Below are positions 4,978 through 8,450 of a stretch of 8,450 nucleotides of DNA, piece after piece. The stretch comes from Deltaproteobacteria bacterium (GTDB taxonomy: Bacteria > Desulfobacterota > GWC2-55-46), in assembly GCA_016218095.1 (NCBI GenBank), contig JACREV010000032.1, forward strand, positions 1 to 8,450. Direction: 5' to 3'. The position numbers and the translations under genes are program-made. A model generated the notes under the pieces. The model was not told the DNA's origin. It searched no databases and was given only the letters and a program-made list of their open reading frames with translations. Numbering within the stretch: position 1 is the stretch's first letter; the number at the start of each line of letters is the position of its first letter.

Positions 4978-5366
4978 TTGGGAGAACCTTTTTGTAAAAA
5001 GGGTGCTTGCGCACGGCAAATTCTCAATCGGAATCTTACTGGCAGACAAGGTTATTAGAAAACTGATGTGATACTGCCTGTCCGGCCAGGACCTCCCAAA
5101 CCCTCTCCAAAAATTTTTAGAGCTTTCCCGAACAGCCCCCCCCGTTCTTAGTAAATATAATCCCTTGATGCCATCAATTGCACATTTGCATATTGTCCTT
5201 TTTAGGGGGGGTCTGTTCGGGAACTAAAAGCCTTTGAAGGGGGTCTGGGGTCCTCCCGGACGGGCAAATCCGTATCAAGCGGCAGATTGCTTGCCGAGCC
5301 TGAAAGGCTTCAATTGACGTTGGCGGCGCGCCGAGCGCAACTTTCTACAGAAAGGTCCCCCCAGGT
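4978..5366. repeat. Long degenerate inverted repeat filling the convergent spacer (MITE-like or paired dispersed repeats)
   Basis: Left and right halves are complementary about a centre near 5171. Matching pairs keep nearly constant symmetry: ACCTTTTTGTAAAAAGG (4986-5002) with 5340-5356 (three mismatches); GTCCGG (5080-5085) with CCGGAC (5256-5261); AGGACC (5088-5093) with GGTCCT (5249-5254); TTCCCGAACAG (5125-5135) with CTGTTCGGGAA (5213-5223); and a run of eight C (5136-5143) against seven G (5205-5211). The region between, including TCAATCGGAATCTTACTGGC (5024-5043), also aligns with its partner arm. No open frame of note and no transposase are present, so it is noncoding. It may also terminate both convergent genes. 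Confidence 0.7.
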
Positions 5367-5372
5367 TCTTAC

Positions 5373-5861
5373 CTAATACAGCGCCACGGGGCCGTGGGCG
5401 GTCAAGACCCCTGCGATGACTGCGGCCATTGAGATGGCGACCATGAAGTAGTGCATCTTGTTAAGTTTCCTGAAGACGCCGTCTATGTCCATCTTTGCGC
5501 CGCCCTTGGCCATGTTATCGAGCATCTTCCTTATGATTATGGGTTCGAGTCCGAAGAGCATGACGAACCAGAAGACCCAGACCATTGTCATGAAGGTCAA
5601 GGGGATGCCTGCGCGTGTGAAGAGGAGTTTATGCCAGCCCATGAGGAAGACCATGATGAAGCCGGAGATGCCGGTTATGAGGTTATAGGCCCGGGCTATT
5701 TTTGCGAACCTGTGTTCGACCCTCTGGAACATGAGGACCTTCTGGAGCGCGTCCGGGGTGCTTATGGCCATGGGCAGGACTATCATGGTGACGAAGGCGA
5801 GTCCGCCGATCCAGAGGATGACCGTTATGATGTGTATTATATGCATGAGATAAAAGAGCAT
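5373..5861 (-). CDS. Four-helix membrane protein, CopD/HemJ-like (function uncertain)
   Basis: The 162-residue protein has four predicted membrane helices (about 5-29, 57-75, 88-108, 136-154). Its opening, LMHIIHIITVILWIGGLAFV, follows the H-x6-WxGG pattern seen in CopD-type and HemJ-like small haem/copper-associated membrane proteins. Histidines at 7, 10, 50, 137 and 156 include several in or at the edge of helices, so haem or metal binding is possible. The piece RVEHRFAKIARAYNLITGISG recalls the second helix of that superfamily, but the defining HemJ and CopD motifs are not all present, so I give no symbol. AGGAGG lies 7 bp upstream of ATG 5861. It stands alone between a repeat-filled spacer and a long intergenic stretch, and is convergent with ogt. 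Confidence 0.8.
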   Translation of the reverse strand: MLFYLMHIIHIITVILWIGGLAFVTMIVLPMAISTPDALQKVLMFQRVEHRFAKIARAYNLITGISGFIMVFLMGWHKLLFTRAGIPLTFMTMVWVFWFVMLFGLEPIIIRKMLDNMAKGGAKMDIDGVFRKLNKMHYFMVAISMAAVIAGVLTAHGPVALY

Positions 5862-6176
5862 TATGACCCTCCTAGATTTGTCCTCGGTGAAGGCGTAAGC
5901 GGTTGCAGACTTTTGGGATTATCTCACGAAGATATTACCTTTAACATGACGGAAATCAAGTGAAAACCGAAACATTAGATGTAAACCTGCCCCGGCCTTT
6001 TTGGCCAGGGCGAATTTTCCTTCTGCCTGTACATATCTCCTCATAAAAGTAAGATACTGTATGAGATTTTTTAAAAAATCTTCAAGTGCCATTCAGCGCC
6101 CTGCCGGTGCCCTTCTCTAAAAAAACCTTTAAAAATCAAGCAATTGTAACGCGTCAAAGGGTTCCTCCTTTCCCGC
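5862..6176. other. Intergenic stretch without a convincing gene
   Basis: It lies upstream of both the membrane-protein gene (minus) and the regulator gene (plus). It contains a mismatched 9-bp GC hairpin (5989-5997 with 6003-6011, T5 loop), an 18-bp perfect AT palindrome AGATTTTTTAAAAAATCT (6064-6081), and a minus-strand frame of 41 codons (6044-5919) that has no good ribosome binding site or coding character. I see no RNA gene or riboswitch. Confidence 0.5.
5932..5959 (-). promoter_or_regulatory. Candidate sigma-70 promoter of the four-helix membrane-protein gene
   Basis: The minus strand has TTGATT (5959-5954), 16 bp, then TAATAT (5937-5932), predicting a start near 5925 and a leader of about 63 nt. 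Both boxes match 4/6, so this is tentative. Confidence 0.35.
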
Positions 6177-6204
6177 TTGACAAGATTGGAAAATATATTA
6201 TAAT
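6177..6204 (+). promoter_or_regulatory. Consensus sigma-70 promoter of the perR-peroxiredoxin operon
   Basis: Perfect TTGACA (6177-6182) and perfect TATAAT (6199-6204) are separated by 16 bp. Transcription should start near 6211, inside the operator described next, giving a leader of about 38 nt. This is the strongest sigma-70 promoter in the window, as expected for a gene held down by a repressor. Confidence 0.85.
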
Positions 6205-6226
6205 AGAATTGTTCTAAACTGAGAAC
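6203..6226. promoter_or_regulatory. PerR-like operator, two overlapping palindromes
   Basis: TAGAA (6204-6208) and TTCTA (6212-6216) form a palindrome with a 3-bp centre. The 15-mer at 6203-6217 fits the Fur/PerR-type 7-1-7 layout. A second palindrome shares its right half: GTTCT (6211-6215) and AGAAC (6222-6226). Both cover the end of the -10 box and the start site, ideal for repression. Autoregulation by the adjacent Fur-family protein is inferred. Confidence 0.65.
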
Positions 6227-6248
6227 CGTTTGAGAAAAGGCTGGGTAG

Positions 6249-6668
6249 ATGGTACAGAAGATAATCGACAGATACAGGGGCAAGGGGTTCAAGCTCACGC
6301 CCCAGAGGCTCGCGATCCTTAAGTTCCTCGAGGGGAATACGGGTCACCCTACGGCCGAGGACATCTTTGTCGAGATTAAGAAGAAGCACCCGACGGTCTC
6401 CTTCGCCACCGTCTACAACACCATACAGGCCTTGAGGGACAGGGGCGATCTTCTTGAGATAACGATAGACCCGGAGAGGAAGCACTTCGACCCGAACCCG
6501 TCGCCGCACCACCACATCATCTGCACGGACTGCGGCAAGATAGGCGACATATTCGTCGACTACTCGGCGGCGTTGACTTTACCTGATAATATCCTCGAGG
6601 AGTTTACTCCCACGGGCAACCACATAGACTTCCACGGCGTTTGCAGGGACTGCTCTACGAAGCAGTGA
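6249..6668 (+). CDS. perR: Fur-family peroxide-sensing repressor, PerR-type
   Basis: This cytoplasmic metal-dependent repressor of 139 residues has the usual Fur-family length. The winged-helix DNA-binding domain covers about 1-78 (KLTPQRLAIL, then the recognition helix SFATVYNTIQAL). The dimerisation domain covers 80-139. Structural zinc is held by C92/C95 (CTDC) and C132/C135 (CRDC). The regulatory metal ligands of Bacillus PerR all have counterparts: H33 (GHPTAEDIF), D81 (HFDPN), H87 and H89 (PHHHIIC), D100 (GDI). The Asp at the D85 position, plus the peroxiredoxin downstream, favours PerR over Fur. In PerR, Fe(II)-driven oxidation of two of these histidines by peroxide releases the DNA. 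AAAAGG lies about 8 bp before the ATG. It is the first gene of an operon with the peroxiredoxin and is probably self-repressed through the operator at 6203-6226. Confidence 0.85.
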   Translation: MVQKIIDRYRGKGFKLTPQRLAILKFLEGNTGHPTAEDIFVEIKKKHPTVSFATVYNTIQALRDRGDLLEITIDPERKHFDPNPSPHHHIICTDCGKIGDIFVDYSAALTLPDNILEEFTPTGNHIDFHGVCRDCSTKQ

Positions 6669-6705
6669 AATAAAAAAAACAAAAGAAACAGGAGGAATTT
6701 CAAAA

Positions 6706-7305
6706 ATGGCGGAGACAAACGCGATAGTTCAAAACGAGGCCCCGGACTTCAAGGCGCAGGCTGTCATGGAGGACGGTTCTGTAAAGGAGATAAAACTTTC
6801 GGACTACAGGGGCAAATACGTCGTCCTTTTCTTCTACCCTCTCGACTTTACGTTCGTCTGCCCTACGGAGATCATCTCCATGAGCGAGAGGATAGAGGAG
6901 TTTGAGGTCAGGAATACCCAGGTGCTCGGCGTCTCGGTCGACAGCCACTTCTCGCACATCGCGTGGAGGAACACGGAGAGGAAAAAGGGCGGCATAGGCG
7001 ACGTAAGCTACCCGCTTGTATCAGACCTCGACAAGTCGATAAGCAGGGGTTACGGCGTGCTTGTTGAAAAGCCGGGCATAGCGCTGCGCGGCCTCTTCAT
7101 AATAGACAAGCTCGGCAAGGTCCGGCACATAACCATAAACGACCTGCCGCTCGGCAGGAACGTCGACGAGGTATTGAGGGTTTTGGACGCCGTCCAGTTC
7201 AACGAGAAGCACGGCGAGGTCTGCCCCGCCAACTGGCGGAAGGGCGAAGCAGGCATGAAGCCCGACCAGAAGGGGCTCGTGAGCTACGCCGAGTCGCACT
7301 TCTAG
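6706..7305 (+). CDS. Typical 2-Cys peroxiredoxin (Prx1/AhpC subfamily)
   Basis: This 199-residue cytoplasmic thiol peroxidase reduces hydrogen peroxide and organic peroxides. The peroxidatic cysteine C52 lies in DFTFVCPTEI, with P45, T49 and R128 completing the active site; the resolving cysteine C173 lies in GEVCPANW, so it works as a homodimer with an intersubunit disulfide. GGIG (95-98) resembles the GGLG motif of overoxidation-sensitive enzymes, but the C-terminal partner motif YF is replaced by YAESHF at the very end. No AhpF-type reductase follows, so thioredoxin or another reductant encoded elsewhere is likely. AGGAGG lies 9 bp before the ATG, and the gap to perR is only 37 bp with no terminator. 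Expression is therefore expected to rise when PerR is inactivated by peroxide. Confidence 0.95.
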   Translation: MAETNAIVQNEAPDFKAQAVMEDGSVKEIKLSDYRGKYVVLFFYPLDFTFVCPTEIISMSERIEEFEVRNTQVLGVSVDSHFSHIAWRNTERKKGGIGDVSYPLVSDLDKSISRGYGVLVEKPGIALRGLFIIDKLGKVRHITINDLPLGRNVDEVLRVLDAVQFNEKHGEVCPANWRKGEAGMKPDQKGLVSYAESHF

Positions 7306-7342
7306 GGACAAAGGGCGGAGCGATGCAAGCATAAAGGCCTGC

Positions 7343-7379
7343 GGGCGCTCCAAGGACCGTTGCGCGGTCCGAAGCGCCC
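7343..7379 (+). promoter_or_regulatory. Stable two-part hairpin in the sigma-factor leader
   Basis: GGGCGCT (7343-7349) pairs with AGCGCCC (7373-7379), and GGACCG (7354-7359) pairs with CGGTCC (7365-7370) around TTGCG. No T-run follows, so it is not a standard terminator. GCGCTCC (7345-7351) can instead pair with GGAGCGC (7380-7386), giving a competing fold. A role in mRNA stability or translation control is inferred. Confidence 0.5.
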
Positions 7380-7387
7380 GGAGCGCG

Positions 7388-7425
7388 TGAGGCGTATCCC
7401 GGAGACTCGGCAGGGGGTCGCCTCA
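7388..7425 (+). promoter_or_regulatory. Second leader hairpin, just before the sigma-factor ribosome binding site
   Basis: TGAGGCG (7388-7394) pairs with CGCCTCA (7419-7425), with a possible inner CCC/GGG pairing. It ends 3 bp before GGAAGGAG (7428-7435), so folding there could influence ribosome access to the sigma-factor start. Confidence 0.4.
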
Positions 7426-7444
7426 ATGGAAGGAGATGGTCTTG

Positions 7445-8449
7445 ATGTCAGTTGAGTATCTCTGCTACGAGGAGATACCGGAAGGCGGCTTCCGTCCAAC
7501 CCCGACGGAGGGGCTCGACGGCGGCAAACCGGGCCGTTATCAGGGCGGCCCGAGGCGAAACGCACGGGACTATGGAGTTGGAGCCGAAGAAGGCGTCAAA
7601 AGAGGGGCTGACGAGGGTCTCTCCGCCGATTCCGTAACCTTATACTTTAACAGCATCAAAAAGATACCGCTACTGAAGCTTGAGGAGGAAAAAGACCTCG
7701 CCGGAAGGGTCGCCCGGGGCGACGGTGACGCGAGGAGGAAGATGATAGAGGCGAACCTTCGCCTCGTCATCAACATAGCCAAGAGATACCTGAACAGGGG
7801 GCTCCCTATCCAGGACCTGATCGAAGAGGGGAACATCGGCCTTATAAAGGCGGTCGAGAGGTTCAAGCTCTCGAAGGGATGCAAGTTCTCCACCTACGCG
7901 ACATACTGGATAAGGCAGTCGATAGACAGGGCGATAGCGAACCAGGCCAATACGGTCAGGCTGCCCATACACATATCGACCGATATCTCGAAACTATCGA
8001 GGGCCGAAAGGGAGCTTTCAGCCTCGTTCGGCAGGGAGCCGAGCGTAAGGGAGATCTCGGAGAAGACGGGGCTCTCTGGCAGGTACGTGAAGAAGCTCCA
8101 CACCATAAACAAGAAGACTTATTCGCTCGAGTCCCCGGTGACCGAGGACGGCGAGCAGATGCTCCTCGACGTGCTCGAGGACACCTCCGCGCCCGAGCCG
8201 ATAGCCTCGGCTGACGCTACAGTAAGGGCCGCGCATATAGAGGTCTGGCTGGATGCGCTCGAGCCTAACGAGAGGACGATAATAAGGATGCGTTTCGGCC
8301 TCGACGGGAAGGAGCCCGAGACCCTTGAGACCGTGGGAAAGCGGTTCGGCATAACGAGGGAGAGGGTGAGGCAGATAGAGGCGAAGGCGCTTCTTAAGCT
8401 CAAGAAGGTGCTCGAGGAGACCGAGGTCGAATTCACGGACGTGATCTGA
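7445..8449 (+). CDS. rpoS: RNA polymerase sigma factor, sigma-70 family group 2 (RpoS-like)
   Basis: The 334-residue protein directs RNA polymerase core to promoters. Region 1.2 is at about 64-95 (VTLYFNSIKKIPLLKLEEE); region 2 at 96-170, with the core-binding stretch DLIEEGNIGLIKAVERF (124-140) and -10 recognition/melting residues (YATYWIRQSIDRAIANQ); region 3 at about 175-250 (VRLPIHI onward); region 4 at 265-325, with the -35 helix-turn-helix ETVGKRFGITRERVRQIEAK. Region 1.1 and the large RpoD non-conserved insert are absent. The RpoS-like stretch ARRKMIEANLRLVINIAKRY supports a stationary-phase/general stress sigma. Residues 12-60 are a Gly/Arg/Pro-rich, probably disordered head not typical of RpoS. 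ATG 7445 is chosen because GGAAGGAG lies 9 bp upstream; the ATG at 7436 touches that site. It follows the peroxiredoxin gene without a terminator, so joint peroxide control is possible. The symbol is tentative. Confidence 0.85.
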   Translation: MSVEYLCYEEIPEGGFRPTPTEGLDGGKPGRYQGGPRRNARDYGVGAEEGVKRGADEGLSADSVTLYFNSIKKIPLLKLEEEKDLAGRVARGDGDARRKMIEANLRLVINIAKRYLNRGLPIQDLIEEGNIGLIKAVERFKLSKGCKFSTYATYWIRQSIDRAIANQANTVRLPIHISTDISKLSRAERELSASFGREPSVREISEKTGLSGRYVKKLHTINKKTYSLESPVTEDGEQMLLDVLEDTSAPEPIASADATVRAAHIEVWLDALEPNERTIIRMRFGLDGKEPETLETVGKRFGITRERVRQIEAKALLKLKKVLEETEVEFTDVI

Positions 8450-8450
8450 A

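Noticed and set aside
4978..5366. CRISPR array or tRNA in the repeat-filled spacer
   Set aside because: The structure is one inverted repeat, not regularly spaced direct repeats, and no cloverleaf can be drawn.
5451..5963. A plus-strand frame of 170 codons rich in His, Asp and Glu
   Set aside because: It lies antisense to the four-helix membrane protein, whose hydrophobic pattern, start and ribosome binding site are convincing. The acidic composition is a by-product of the opposite frame.
5989..6011. GC hairpin GCCCCGGCC...GGCCAGGGC as a terminator
   Set aside because: No gene ends next to it on either strand, and it lacks a proper T-run; kept only as a note in the spacer description.
5919..6044. 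A minus-strand small frame of 41 codons (begins MRRYVQAEGK)
   Set aside because: No clear ribosome binding site, no hydrophobic or conserved pattern, and it runs through a GC hairpin and a candidate promoter.
7436..7444. ATG at 7436 as the sigma-factor start
   Set aside because: It directly abuts GGAAGGAG, leaving no spacing; ATG 7445 has a proper 9-bp spacing.
7302..8436. Several antisense frames (70-107 codons) opposite the peroxiredoxin and sigma-factor genes
   Set aside because: They mirror the codon bias of highly recognisable genes on the plus strand and show no domain features.

Overview
The window looks like a chromosomal segment of a Gram-negative, PEP-CTERM/exosortase-bearing bacterium, most likely from the Desulfobacterota/Nitrospirota side of the tree. 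This is inferred from fairly high GC with heavy AGG (Arg) and ATA (Ile) codon use, a PEP-CTERM protein behind a sigma-54 promoter, an HD-GYP response regulator, a LytM-type endopeptidase and a RpoS-like sigma factor. No rRNA, tRNA, CRISPR array, transposase or phage gene is visible.

Left part (1-2235): a response regulator entering an HD-GYP domain (minus strand, cut by the window edge) lies back to back with a membrane-anchored MepM-like M23 peptidase (plus strand). A perfect 12-bp hairpin terminator closes the peptidase gene.

Middle part (2236-4450): a hairpin-rich spacer leads to an AT-richer stretch with one PEP-CTERM surface-protein gene (minus). This gene has a near-perfect -24/-12 promoter, two copies of a 12-bp upstream motif and its own hairpin terminator. 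Next come an unrecognised small four-helix membrane protein and an exported single-domain rhodanese, both minus, with a promoter-spanning inverted repeat between them. The rhodanese gene diverges from ogt (plus strand, DNA alkyl-transferase), and the two promoters appear to overlap.

Right-centre (4973-6248): the 400-bp gap between the convergent ogt gene and a CopD/HemJ-like four-helix membrane protein (minus) is filled almost end to end by a degenerate inverted repeat about 380 bp long. It holds no gene.

Right part (6177-8449): a peroxide-stress block on the plus strand. A consensus sigma-70 promoter with an overlapping PerR-like operator drives a PerR-type Fur-family regulator and, 37 bp later, a typical 2-Cys peroxiredoxin. 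A RpoS-like group 2 sigma factor follows after a 139-bp leader that can fold into two strong hairpins. Together these suggest a local stress unit of sensor/repressor, peroxide scavenger and general stress sigma factor. Co-transcription of the sigma gene is not proven, although no terminator is seen before it.
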